In this document: one piece after another, positions 36,895 through 45,610 of the stretch
Numbering within the stretch: the first letter of the stretch is position 1
Layout: every line of letters starts with the position of its first letter
Assembly (NCBI GenBank): GCA_963704405.1
Contig: OY969903.1
Location: 3,658,001 to 3,722,000 of the forward strand
Origin: MFD01213-c1 sp963704405
Lineage (GTDB): Bacteria; Planctomycetota; Phycisphaerae; Tepidisphaerales; Tepidisphaeraceae
Direction of reading: 5' to 3'
DNA length: 64,000 bases
Notes under the pieces: model-generated
What the model saw: the letters and a program-made list of their open reading frames with translations, nothing else
Database searches by the model: none
Told to the model about the DNA's origin: nothing
Program-made: the position numbers and the translations under genes

Positions 36895-38115
36895 ATGTTA
36901 GAGCTGGCAATCTCTTCCGATTCTTCCGCCATCACCGGCTTAAGTCCGGCGGATTTACCGCGCGCGCTGGTCAGCGGGCTTTATGTCCACATTCCCTTTT
37001 GCTTTCACAAGTGCCACTACTGCGATTTTTACAGCATCACGCGGCAGACGCCGCAGCGGATGGGGCAGTTTGTCGATCGGATTCTTTGGGAGGCGGATCA
37101 ATGGTCGGCGGCAGCCCCCGTTATTGAGCCTCGGACGATTTTCTTCGGCGGGGGCACGCCGAGCCTTTTACCGCAAGCGGAGATGCGCCGGTTGATCATG
37201 GGCTTGCGGGATGGATTTAATCTTTCTTCCGTTGACGAATGGACGGTCGAGATCAACCCAGCCACGGCGTCGCTTGAGTATTGCCGGATGCTGCGGGAGC
37301 TTGGCGTCGATCGGCTCAGCTTCGGAGCACAGAGTTTTGATATCGCCGAATTGGCGACGCTGGAGCGGCACCATCATCCGGAGGATGTCCCGCGCAGTGT
37401 CGAGATTGCGCGGGCGGCAGGGTTTACCCGCATCAATGCCGATCTGATTTTTGCGATCCCCGGTCAGGACATGGCGTCATGGTCGCGATCGCTGGAACGG
37501 GCAATCGCGCTGAACACGCCGCACCTGTCCTGTTATGCGTTGACGTATGAGCCGAACACGGCGATGGCGGTGCGCAAGCGGCTGGGACATTTTGCGGCCG
37601 CCGAGGAATCGCTCGAACTGGAAATGCTCCATCACGTGCGAGATCGTCTGAGCGTCATCGGGCACGCACCTTATGAAATCAGCAATTTCGCAATCGTCGG
37701 CGAAGAGTGCCGCCACAATCTCAACTATTGGCTGGGCGGGAACTATCTGGGGCTTGGCCCGTCGGCTGCGTCGCATATTCAAGGCTGGCGCTGGCGGAAT
37801 CGGCCGCATATCGGCGAATGGGAGGCGGCAATCGATGCGGGCCGGCTTCCTGTCACGGATGTCGAAACGCTGACCCCTTCCCGTCGCGCAGGTGAGATGG
37901 CAATGCTGATGCTTCGGCTGGATCGCGGGATTGAGTTTGCTCACTTCAAGAGCGAAACCGGACAAGACCCGCGCGTTCTGTATGCCGGCATTATCGATCG
38001 GCTTGCGCCTGCAAAACTTCTCGAAGTGACCGGGAAAAGCATCCGCCTGACTTCCAAGGGAATTAACCTCGCCGACGCCATCGCGGCGGAATTTCTTTCG
38101 CCCGCCTTAGGATGA
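36895..38115 (+). CDS. hemW: Radical SAM heme chaperone HemW (coproporphyrinogen-III-oxidase-like)
   Basis: The start at 36895 gives 406 residues, family-typical. The radical SAM cluster motif is CFHKCHYCDF, preceded by GLYVHIPF, the HemW/HemN hallmark, and followed by IFFGGGTPSLL, VEINPATA, DRLSFGAQSFD and NADLIFAIPGQ. The C-terminal HemN-like domain has NYWLGGNYLGLGPSAASH. HemW inserts or carries heme to respiratory enzymes; it lacks the extra N-terminal features of true HemN. It is divergent from the FHA gene and alone in its unit. Confidence 0.92.
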   Translation: MLELAISSDSSAITGLSPADLPRALVSGLYVHIPFCFHKCHYCDFYSITRQTPQRMGQFVDRILWEADQWSAAAPVIEPRTIFFGGGTPSLLPQAEMRRLIMGLRDGFNLSSVDEWTVEINPATASLEYCRMLRELGVDRLSFGAQSFDIAELATLERHHHPEDVPRSVEIARAAGFTRINADLIFAIPGQDMASWSRSLERAIALNTPHLSCYALTYEPNTAMAVRKRLGHFAAAEESLELEMLHHVRDRLSVIGHAPYEISNFAIVGEECRHNLNYWLGGNYLGLGPSAASHIQGWRWRNRPHIGEWEAAIDAGRLPVTDVETLTPSRRAGEMAMLMLRLDRGIEFAHFKSETGQDPRVLYAGIIDRLAPAKLLEVTGKSIRLTSKGINLADAIAAEFLSPALG

Positions 38116-38127
38116 AGGCGACCCGGA

Positions 38128-39432
38128 TCACTCGCGCGGCTGCATCCGCGCAAGCCCTCTCAGCGTTGCCTCGTTTTCCTGCTTGAACCGCCATTTCCCC
38201 GGCCAGTCGCGATGCAGCACACCCGCCAATCCGCCTTGAAGTCCGCCTGAGAGCAATACATCCCGCCTCATTTTTGTGCCGGTGGCGGCCAGAAGAGGAA
38301 TGCGCACTGCACTGGCCGTCGCCAACGCCTCGATCATGGAGCCAAGCATTTCTTCTCGCTTTGTCGCAAGAGTTAGCCCGCTGAAAGCGGCGGAACGCTG
38401 CTCCACACTGGAGCGATCGCCCGCGAGATATGGATCGAATCGCACCCTGGACTGCAACGGTTTTTTGGCAAGGGTTCCCATCAGCTTTCGAAACTGCCCC
38501 TCACTCAAATCGCGAAAGAACTGGCTATGCGCCCACGAGAGGGACGACCCGGCGGCGGCCAGCGTCCCCACCTGCACCCACTTGCGGCCAATGCCAACCG
38601 CCCGCGTAAGCAAGTGCTCATTGGGCTTTGGATGATGAGTGCATAGCGCCAAAACATCCGTCGATCCGCATACATTCAGGAGCTGCCCCGCCTTGGCGCC
38701 CCGAAGCAGCAAAGCGCCGCCGGTGTCCACGATGCCGACGACCATGGGGGTTCCGGCCGTCAGGCCGAACCTTGCGGCGGCATGTGGTGTGATTCTTCCG
38801 CCGATGCGGTCACCGTCCAGGACATCGGGCAGCAGCCCGCGGCGAACGCCCACCGCATCGCATAATTCATCGTTCCATCCTTTAAGCGTCAGTGTGGAAT
38901 AGATTCCCATGAACGATGCATGTGAAGGATCAACGACACGAGCGCCCGTCAAGGTGCGTTGCAGGAATGTGCTGAGGTGGCCAACCAGGTCTGCTTTCCG
39001 CATCACGCCAGGCTCATTCTCGTTGAACCATGCCCACGTCGTAGAGCTGATTCCACCGGGGATGGGCCGATTCGCGCTCAGGCGCAGGCAGCGCGCTTTC
39101 CCGATTTCGCGTTCCAGGCGCCTGGCGACATCAAGGCTTCGCCGGTCCTGATGCGTGATGATCGGCGTGATCGCCTGCCCCTTCTTGTCCATCGCCACCC
39201 AGGATGCGGCCATCGCGTCCATCACAATCGCTTCTACGCTCCTGGCCGGCCGGCCAAGCTGACCGATGACCTCACGCACAGCGTGCAGCACCGCAAGCGG
39301 ATCAACTTCCGCGCGGAAGCCGTCAAATTTTGTGGGATACGAAGCCCGAACAATCCTGCCGGCGACTTCGCCATTGCGCAGGATCGCGGCCTTGATGGAT
39401 GATGATCCGCAATCCAGCCCGAGATAGGTCAA
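38128..39432 (-). CDS. FGGY-family carbohydrate kinase
   Basis: 434 residues with the actin-like kinase fold: phosphate-1 loop YLGLDCGSSSIKAA, an Asp-containing substrate segment (AIVMDAMAASWVAMD), GIVDTGGALLLRGAKAG in the second domain, and the adenosine-side LLSGGLQGGLAG. Shorter than glycerol kinase (about 500), it is closest in feel to xylulokinase- or sedoheptulokinase-type members; the sugar cannot be read from sequence. It is the last gene of a minus-strand unit: aldo/keto reductase, zinc-ribbon protein, kinase (26 nt gap), which suggests sugar or polyol catabolism. Confidence 0.85.
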   Translation of the reverse strand: MTYLGLDCGSSSIKAAILRNGEVAGRIVRASYPTKFDGFRAEVDPLAVLHAVREVIGQLGRPARSVEAIVMDAMAASWVAMDKKGQAITPIITHQDRRSLDVARRLEREIGKARCLRLSANRPIPGGISSTTWAWFNENEPGVMRKADLVGHLSTFLQRTLTGARVVDPSHASFMGIYSTLTLKGWNDELCDAVGVRRGLLPDVLDGDRIGGRITPHAAARFGLTAGTPMVVGIVDTGGALLLRGAKAGQLLNVCGSTDVLALCTHHPKPNEHLLTRAVGIGRKWVQVGTLAAAGSSLSWAHSQFFRDLSEGQFRKLMGTLAKKPLQSRVRFDPYLAGDRSSVEQRSAAFSGLTLATKREEMLGSMIEALATASAVRIPLLAATGTKMRRDVLLSGGLQGGLAGVLHRDWPGKWRFKQENEATLRGLARMQPRE

Positions 39433-39458
39433 ACGCTGTTCTCCTTAACCGCCGTGCG

Positions 39459-39701
39459 CTAATAGACAATAAAGCTGCGTGAATCCGTGCCCCCTTCGCC
39501 AATTTCAAACTTCACGGGTTTCCCGCAGCGCGGGCAGCGGCCCTGGTAGCTTTTTCCGTCCGCCGTTCGATAGATGCGCTGATACACGCCGCAGCAGGCG
39601 AACCGCACACTGAGAAAGGGGCGTTTCCCAGCGGCGCTCTGGCCGGACGGCTGCTGCGATGCGCCGCCGATCTCTACTTTGTAATCCCGCGGATCCGTCA
39701 T
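39459..39701 (-). CDS. Small zinc-ribbon-like protein
   Basis: 80 residues with FACCGVYQRIYR and RCPRCGKPVKFEIG: two Cys pairs spaced as a zinc ribbon, with surrounding strands. The N-terminus is polar and Gln/Ser-rich. No enzymatic motif. It lies between the aldo/keto reductase and FGGY kinase genes with short gaps, so it is probably cotranscribed. Function unknown; a structural or RNA/DNA-contacting role is possible. Confidence 0.75.
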   Translation of the reverse strand: MTDPRDYKVEIGGASQQPSGQSAAGKRPFLSVRFACCGVYQRIYRTADGKSYQGRCPRCGKPVKFEIGEGGTDSRSFIVY

Positions 39702-39743
39702 GGCATGACCTCCGCTGAGCCGCTGAAGGGCGCGTCCAGTTGC

Positions 39744-40692
39744 CTAGGCCAGCGTGTCGTCAATGCGGCGAATTTCTTCGTCGCTCAGCTTGATGCCGCT
39801 TGCTTCGGCGTTCTCCTCAATCTGCTGCGGGCGGCTCGCGCCGATGATGCAACTCGTGACTTCCGGCCGATGCAGCACCCACGCCAGCGCGAGCTGCGAC
39901 ATCGTGCAGTGGTGTTCCTCGGCGATCGGAACCAGATGCTGAATTTTCTCCAGCAGTTGCCGGTCGTCCGTGAAGCGCTTGATGAACTGGTTCTGGCGAT
40001 CATCCGCCGCCCGGCTGTCTGATGGAAACGCCTGGCCCGGTTTGTACTTTCCGCTGAGAACGCCTTGCGCGAGCGGAGAGAAAACAATCTGCCCGATGCC
40101 GGCTGTTTTACACAGCGGGAACACCGCCTCTTCAACCTGGCGGGTAACGGCGCGTATAGCGCGGCTGGCTGCTTTTGGGCCGCTCATACCGATCCCCGCA
40201 CACGCGCAGGCATTGCTCGATGTTTTCAGCGGTCCATTCCGAAAATCCCCAGTAGATGATTTTCCCCTGCCGCACCAGGTCATCCATGATGCAGACGGTT
40301 TCTTCCAGCGGTGTTTCCGGATCGAAGCGGTGGCACTGGTAGATATCGAGGTAATCCGTATTCAACCGGCGAAGGCTCTGGTGGCAGTTTTCAAAAATAT
40401 GTTTGCGGGACAGACCGCGGTCATTGGGCCCGTCGCCGGTGGGGAAGAATACTTTGGTCGCCAGAACGTAACTGGACCGGCGATACCCCTTGAGCATCTC
40501 GCCCCAGGCTTCTTCGCATTTGCCGCTGGCATAGGCGTCGGCGGTGTCGAAGAAGTTAATGCCGACTTCGAACGCCTTGGCCATGACTTTGCGGGCCTGT
40601 TCCTGTTCCAGCGCATTGCCAAAGGTAAGCCAACCCCCAAGTCCAAGCTCGGAAAGCTTCAGCCCAGTTTCGCCCAGACGCCGATATTCCAT
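39744..40692 (-). CDS. Aldo/keto reductase (frame broken near 40150)
   Basis: Two frames (40692 to about 40150, then to 39744) combine to 315 residues, the family norm, if one extra base is dropped in TATACGCGCC. N-terminal: MEYRRLGETGLKLSELGLGG, the catalytic Asp/Tyr of FFDTADAYASG, Lys in YVLATKVFF, then IYQCHRFD and IIYWGFSEW. C-terminal: QIVFSPLAQGVLSGKY, ALAWVLHRPEVTSCIIGASRPQQIEEN, which binds NADPH. Closest in type to the voltage-gated potassium channel beta-subunit/YghZ-like branch. Reduces aldehydes or sugars; it heads the unit with the sugar kinase. Confidence 0.85.
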
Positions 40693-40714
40693 TCTTCTGC
40701 TCCGGTTGATAATG

Positions 40715-40756
40715 CGTGGCTCGTGAGTCGTAACTCGTCATGCGTATCGCGTCATG
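40715..40756. repeat. Heptanucleotide-phased repeat (CGTNNNN x6)
   Basis: CGT recurs at exactly 7-nt steps at 40715, 40722, 40729, 40736, 40743 and 40750 (units such as CGTGGCT, CGTGAGT, CGTAACT, CGTCATG). It lies between the aldo/keto reductase start and the PilZ gene. The same 7-nt phasing is seen at 55781-55851. Confidence 0.6.
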
Positions 40757-40957
40757 CCGATTCGATCAGATGTGATAACTGTACGAAGAGGCGATCGGTT
40801 GGCAATGCGCGCGGTTTGGCTGCGCGCGGTCGGGCCGATAATGCACATCTTAAGAGCCTCTGACCCAATCTCCCGCGCGTCGATGCGGTGCGAGGTTGGT
40901 AGAAGGTCTAAGGCCATGGTCCTTATTTCGGCCTTTCAATCAGCCGATAGCTCGTTC

Positions 40958-41275
40958 ATGAGTGTTCAGACTGCAAATGCGCGGGCGAAGAAGGATTGTG
41001 AAAGCGAGCGCCGCCGGAGCCAGCGAAAACCGCATGTCGTTGAGGCGTGGATTGCCTCACCAACCGCCACCGACGCTTCCCAGCGGGAAGAAGTGATATC
41101 GGTCAACCTTTCGCGGCATGGGGTCGCATTTGAGCGGCGTAATCCGTTGCCGGTCGGTACGTTCCATGTCATCGACATCGCCATGGGCGAGCAGCGGATG
41201 CGCACGGAGGTCCGAATCATGTCCTGCCGGCCGCTTGAAAATGGGCGGTACGAAATCGGCGGTGAGTTTTGCTGA
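40958..41275 (+). CDS. PilZ-domain protein
   Basis: The ATG at 40958 gives 105 residues, essentially one PilZ domain; 40916 is a possible earlier ATG. The c-di-GMP-binding landmarks are present: an Arg-rich RRRSQRKPH at the N-terminus and SVNLSRHGVAFE (the N/DxSxxG motif). The rest of the barrel follows (GTFHVIDIAMGEQRMRTEV, YEIGGEF). Such single-domain PilZ proteins switch motility or polysaccharide output by binding partners. Confidence 0.8.
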   Translation: MSVQTANARAKKDCESERRRSQRKPHVVEAWIASPTATDASQREEVISVNLSRHGVAFERRNPLPVGTFHVIDIAMGEQRMRTEVRIMSCRPLENGRYEIGGEFC

Positions 41276-41325
41276 GATCGATCGCAGGATGGTCCCTGGT
41301 TTCTGAATGTTCCCATCTATTTTCT

Positions 41326-41344
41326 TCTCTTAGCTATTAAGAGA
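41326..41344. other. Short hairpin between PilZ and apt
   Basis: TCTCTTA and TAAGAGA form a perfect 7-bp stem around a GCTAT loop. No T tract follows on the plus strand, so it is not a clear intrinsic terminator; it could still mark the 3' end of the PilZ transcript. Confidence 0.35.
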
Positions 41345-41424
41345 CTCTAACTGTTTCCAATTTCAGTTTGCGGGCGTTCGTCCCTCAACTGGCTTTAGAT
41401 TCATGCGCCGTTTACACTTCGGCC

Positions 41425-41952
41425 ATGAACGATCCGGTTGGGCATCTCAAGAAATTAATTCGCGATATTCCGGATTTTCCCAAGCCGGGGATTTTGTTTC
41501 GGGATATTACGCCGCTGCTTTCGGATGCGAGCGGGCTGGCGTTGTCGGTGGAGCTGCTGGCGAATCCATTTCGAGGGAAGAATATAGATTTAGTTGTGGG
41601 GGCGGAGAGCCGCGGGTTTATTTTTGGGACCGCCGTCGCCTGTTGTCTGTCGGCGGGGTTTTCGTTGGTGCGTAAGCCGGGGAAGTTGCCGTTCAAAAAA
41701 GTGTCGATGAGCTATGATCTGGAATACGGCACGGACACGCTGGAAATGCACGAAGACGCGATCGTGCGGAATCAGCGGGTATTAATCGTCGATGATGTGC
41801 TGGCGACCGGCGGCACCATGAAGGCCTGCTGCGACCTGGTGCGGCAGCTTGGCGGGCACATCGCCGGTGTGGCCGTGCTGACAGAACTTTCCGCGCTGAA
41901 CGGGCGGGCTAAAATCGCGCCGCTGCAGGTTCATTCCGTCATCCAGTATTGA
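41425..41952 (+). CDS. apt: Adenine phosphoribosyltransferase
   Basis: The start at 41425 gives 175 residues, the normal Apt size. It has the N-terminal helix and hood (IRDIPDFPKPGILFRDITPLL), GAESRGFIFG, RKPGKLPFKKV and the PRPP-binding loop VLIVDDVLATGGT. It converts adenine plus PRPP to AMP in purine salvage. The NUDIX gene starts 32 nt downstream on the same strand, so the two are likely cotranscribed. Confidence 0.95.
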   Translation: MNDPVGHLKKLIRDIPDFPKPGILFRDITPLLSDASGLALSVELLANPFRGKNIDLVVGAESRGFIFGTAVACCLSAGFSLVRKPGKLPFKKVSMSYDLEYGTDTLEMHEDAIVRNQRVLIVDDVLATGGTMKACCDLVRQLGGHIAGVAVLTELSALNGRAKIAPLQVHSVIQY

Positions 41953-41984
41953 ACGATTGTTGAGCAGTTTGCCGCACGGTGCAT

Positions 41985-42407
41985 ATGGCTTCGCCGCGAG
42001 TTCGGGCATCGGTCGTCTGTTGGCGAGGGGACCAACTGCTGACCGTGCGCGCGGTCGATCCGGTCGGTGGGGCGACATACCTTTTTCTTCCGGGCGGGAA
42101 AATTGAGCCGGGCGAGTCCCCCGCCGCTGCCGCGGTGCGGGAGACGGCGGAGGAGACGGGGTATGCAATCGAGGTGACTGGAGACGCACACATCGCCGAG
42201 TATCAGTTTTTGTGGGCGGGAAAAAATTACGACTGCCTGACATTTTTCTTCCGCGGGCGGCTGATCGATCCGCTGAGGCCGGCGCTGGAAGTGAACGACG
42301 ATGCTTATCTCAAAGGCGTGGAGTGGGTGTGCGGCGATCAGGTGGAGTCAGCTTTTGCCTACCACGAGGTAATCCTGAACGCCATCCAAAAGCTTTCACC
42401 GAAATAA
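41985..42407 (+). CDS. NUDIX hydrolase
   Basis: 140 residues from the ATG at 41985 (a GTG lies two codons upstream). The NUDIX box spans about 36-58 and fits GX5EX7REUXEEXGU with GGKIEPGE, then VRETAEETGY. The rest is the usual alpha/beta/alpha sandwich. NUDIX enzymes hydrolyse nucleoside diphosphates linked to other groups; substrate unknown. Linkage to apt suggests nucleotide housecleaning. Confidence 0.9.
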   Translation: MASPRVRASVVCWRGDQLLTVRAVDPVGGATYLFLPGGKIEPGESPAAAAVRETAEETGYAIEVTGDAHIAEYQFLWAGKNYDCLTFFFRGRLIDPLRPALEVNDDAYLKGVEWVCGDQVESAFAYHEVILNAIQKLSPK

Positions 42408-42468
42408 CCGCGGCGAGAAGATCCCAGTCATGTTCGGCTTCAGTTGCATCCGATTAAGGTTGCAACGG

Positions 42469-44559
42469 ATGAGCCCTTCCAAGATCAAATTGCTTCTCGA
42501 TCAGGCGGCTTCCGCGCTCGATGCAGGCAACGCGCAAGCGGCGGAATCAGGTTATCGGACCATCGTTCGGCAGTCACCCAAAAACGCGGACGCACTGGCG
42601 GGGCTGGGAAACGCACTGCGCGCCTGGGGCGCATGGATTCAGCCATCGAACAATGGACACTTGCCGTTGCCATCCGCAGCGATCTTTCGGATGTGCAGAA
42701 CAATCTCGGAATCGCGCTTGCGCAGAACGGACAGACGGAACGAGCGGTAGAATGTTTTCGGCAGGTGGTGTCGCACGATCCTGCTCATGCCGAAGCGCAG
42801 AATAATCTTGGTGTGGCGCTCAAAGCGCTCGATCGGCATATCGAAGCGGTTGAATGTTTCCGACGCGCCATCGAGCTGAAAAATAACTATGAAGATGCGC
42901 GGCGAAATCTAATCAATACGCTGATCGCAGCAGGCGAGACCGCCGAGGCGATCGCGATTTGCCGGCGATGGATCGATCTCTCTCCAAAAGACATGGCCTT
43001 GCGACTGCGGCTGCCACTGCTTCATGAGAGCGCCGGAAATTTAATCGCGGCAATCGAGAGCTATCGCCAAGCAATCCAGCTCGATCCGGACAAAGTGGAA
43101 GCGTGGGCCGGCCTGGGGCGGGTGCTGGCGGCGAATCAGCAGTTGCCCGAGGCCGTGTCAGCATGTCAACGCGCCGTTGAAATTGACGCCGCCAATGCAC
43201 CGGCCCACAACGCGCTGGGGAACGCCCTGCTGGGCGCCGGAAAAATTCAGGATGCCGAAGCTGCCTATCGGCGTGCATTAGAACTGCGGCCGGATTATGC
43301 CGCCGCTCATACCAACCTCGGTTTGATTACCGAGCGTTTCGGCAAGCTCGATGAAGCAGAAACCTTGCACCGTCGCGCCATCGCCGCTGATCCAAAATAC
43401 GCCGACGGGCATAACAATCTGGGGGTCATCCTGCAGAAGCGCGGCGACGTCGATGGCGCAGCCGAATGCTTTCGCCGAGTGCTTTCACTTCGGCCAAAAC
43501 ATGCCGAGGCGATGGCGAATCTCGGCAGCATGTTGCTGAAGGCGGGTGAAGCCGAAGCCGCGGCTGAACTTTTCGCGCGCGGTGGAGGCAAAGCCGGATC
43601 ACGCCGCCGCACATTGGAATTATGCGCTCTCGCTCCTCACAACCGGACAGTTCGAACATGGATGGCAGGAATACGACTGGCGCTGGAAGTGGGCCGACTT
43701 CCCCACCCGCCTGCCCGAAGCGTCGGCAATGTGGGATGGTTCTGATTTAACAGGCCGAACGATCGTGCTCTACGCCGAGCAAGGCCTCGGGGACATGATC
43801 CAGTTTGTGCGGTACGTCCCGATGGTCGCGGCCCGCGGCGGCCGCGTGATTGTGCAGACGTATCCGGAATTGACATCGCTGATGTCGACCGTCGCCGGCG
43901 CCGCGCGCGTGATCCCCCATGGCGAACCACTCGAGCCGCATGACGCCTGGGCGCCGCTCATGAGTCTGCCGCGAATTTTCAAGACCAACCTGAACACGAT
44001 TCCGGCAACGATGCCATATTTCACCGTCGATGAAACGCGCGCCGCACGCTGGCAGGCCAGGCTGGCAAGAAATTCAGCGGCATTCAAAATTGGCCTCGTT
44101 TGGGCCGGCCGGGCCACTTACACCAATGACGCAACGCGATCAATCAGGCTCTCCGATTTCATGCCTCTGCTCGACCGCTGCGAAGGCTCCATTGCTTTTT
44201 ACGGCCTGCAAAAAGGCGAAGCCGCGGCACAGATAAATGAATTACCGCCAGGCCGAATCGTCCATAACCTTGCAGGCGAACTGACCGATTTCGCCGACAC
44301 GGCGGCAGCAATCGCCGCGATGGATCTGGTCATCAGCGTGGACACGGCCGTCGCCCATCTCGCGGGCGCGCTGGGCAAATCCGTATGGACGCTGATTCCA
44401 TTTGCATCAGATTGGCGATGGTTGAAGGAGCGAGAGGATTCGCCATGGTATCCAACGATGCGGCTATTTCGCCAGGCTGGGCGCGGCGATTGGTCCGGCG
44501 TCATTCAGCGCGCAGCGGCGGAATTGTCGCATTTCACGGCCAGACGCAAGGCAGGATAG
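42469..44559 (+). CDS. TPR-repeat protein with GT9-like glycosyltransferase domain (two frame breaks)
   Basis: Three frames read as one 697-residue protein. The breaks are a G missing from a GGGG run near 42632 (AWGRMDSAIEQW restored) and two bases missing from a CG repeat near 43590 (LFARAVEAKPDHAAAH restored). The first 400 residues are at least ten tetratricopeptide repeats (AEAQNNLGVALKALDRHIEA, AHNALGNALLGAGKIQDAE, YADGHNNLGVILQKRGDVD). The C-terminal 290 resemble heptosyltransferase-like folds that follow TPRs in many bacteria: LYAEQGLGDMIQFVRYV, IGLVWAGR, LVISVDTAVAHLAGALGK. It probably modifies proteins or glycans. Confidence 0.8.
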
Positions 44560-44697
44560 CGGAACTTGATTTCTGGAGGGCGCCGCCCTGAAAAAGTTCC
44601 CGCCCCTTGACTCTCCGCCTGCAATTTGCCAGATGAACATTTCGGCGACGTATCATCATAGTTGCATTCGGACTCCCGCCCCGATACTTACTTTCGA

Positions 44698-45279
44698 ATG
44701 CCCAGGCTCAAAGCGCCGCAGCGCCGTGAACAACTCATCGCCGTCGCCACCCGGCAGTTCGCCAGGTTCGGCTACGACGCCACCACCACCAAGGCGATCG
44801 CCGAGGCGGCGGGCGTCACCGAACCGATCCTCTACCGTCACTTCGTCACCAAGCAGGAACTTTTCACCGCCATCACGCGCGAGATGAGCCACCAGACATT
44901 GCAGCATTGGCACGATCTGATTGCCGACATTGATGACCCCGCCGCGCAGCTCCGCGAGATCGCGAGGCAATTCCCCGCCCACCTGAAAAAACTTTCCGAT
45001 GCCTATCGCGTCATCCACAACGCGCTGACCACCAGTCAGGATTCCAAAGTCCTTGCCGTCCTGCGCGAGCACTACAAGCAGATCGAAGCCTTCTTCACCG
45101 AGATCATCGAACAAGGAATCAAGGACGGCTCATTCCGAAAAATGTCGTCCAAGGTTCCCTGCTGGAACCTCATCAACACAGGCCTCGGCTACGCAATGGT
45201 CACCCTCAACCTTCCCCGCTTCGAAACCTTCGACGTCGAAGAAGCCATCGAGTTTGTCCTCGCGGGCCTCAAGCCTTAG
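44698..45279 (+). CDS. TetR/AcrR-family transcriptional regulator
   Basis: 193 residues from the ATG at 44698. The N-terminal three-helix DNA-binding domain is clear (RREQLIAVATRQFARFGYD, TTKAIAEAAGVTEPILYRHF, VTKQELFTAI). The all-helical C-terminal ligand domain has no diagnostic feature. TetR repressors usually control an adjacent efflux or catabolic gene, but none is seen here. Confidence 0.9.
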   Translation: MPRLKAPQRREQLIAVATRQFARFGYDATTTKAIAEAAGVTEPILYRHFVTKQELFTAITREMSHQTLQHWHDLIADIDDPAAQLREIARQFPAHLKKLSDAYRVIHNALTTSQDSKVLAVLREHYKQIEAFFTEIIEQGIKDGSFRKMSSKVPCWNLINTGLGYAMVTLNLPRFETFDVEEAIEFVLAGLKP

Positions 45280-45314
45280 TAGTGGATTTTTCCAGCGGCT
45301 TTTCGCACAGCCAA

Positions 45315-45524
45315 TCAGCGTATGACGATGACGCTGACAGTGGACGGAAGCGAAAACCCGTGGTAACCGGCTGAGACCACGTGGTAGATGTACTGTTCGC
45401 CGGCGACGACATCCACGAAGCGTTTCTGGCAATGGCATGCGCCATGATCCGCCTCAAGTGATTGAAAGACCGATTTGGCCAGAAGCTCTAAAAATTTAAT
45501 TGCGTTTTGCGGGTTATCGTTCAT
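45315..45524 (-). CDS. Small protein of unknown function
   Basis: 69 residues (MNDNPQNAIKFLELLAKSVF start, IYHVVSAGYHGFSLPS end) with a helical first half and a beta-like second half. Composition is protein-like, with a CHCQ motif. Its ATG lies 3 nt after the T tract of the terminator at 45527-45555, so it would need read-through or a promoter overlapping the hairpin. No family recognised. Confidence 0.4.
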   Translation of the reverse strand: MNDNPQNAIKFLELLAKSVFQSLEADHGACHCQKRFVDVVAGEQYIYHVVSAGYHGFSLPSTVSVIVIR

Positions 45525-45526
45525 GT

Positions 45527-45555
45527 AAAAAAACCTGGAGACGGATGTCTCCAGG
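45527..45555 (-). terminator. Strong intrinsic terminator at the end of the exopolysaccharide cluster
   Basis: A perfect 9-bp stem CCTGGAGAC/GTCTCCAGG with a 4-nt loop is followed by seven T on the minus strand, 55 nt after the last gene of the cluster. On the plus strand CTTTTGGTTTT follows, so it may work both ways. Confidence 0.9.
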
Positions 45556-45610
45556 CTTTTGGTTTTCGGTTTAATCGCCGGCCGCGAGGCTGCCGGGGAA
45601 ATTGGCGCAA

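Noticed and set aside
40715..40756. Possible CRISPR-like or phased array
   Set aside because: Units are 7 nt with no spacers; it is a heptamer repeat and no cas gene is present.
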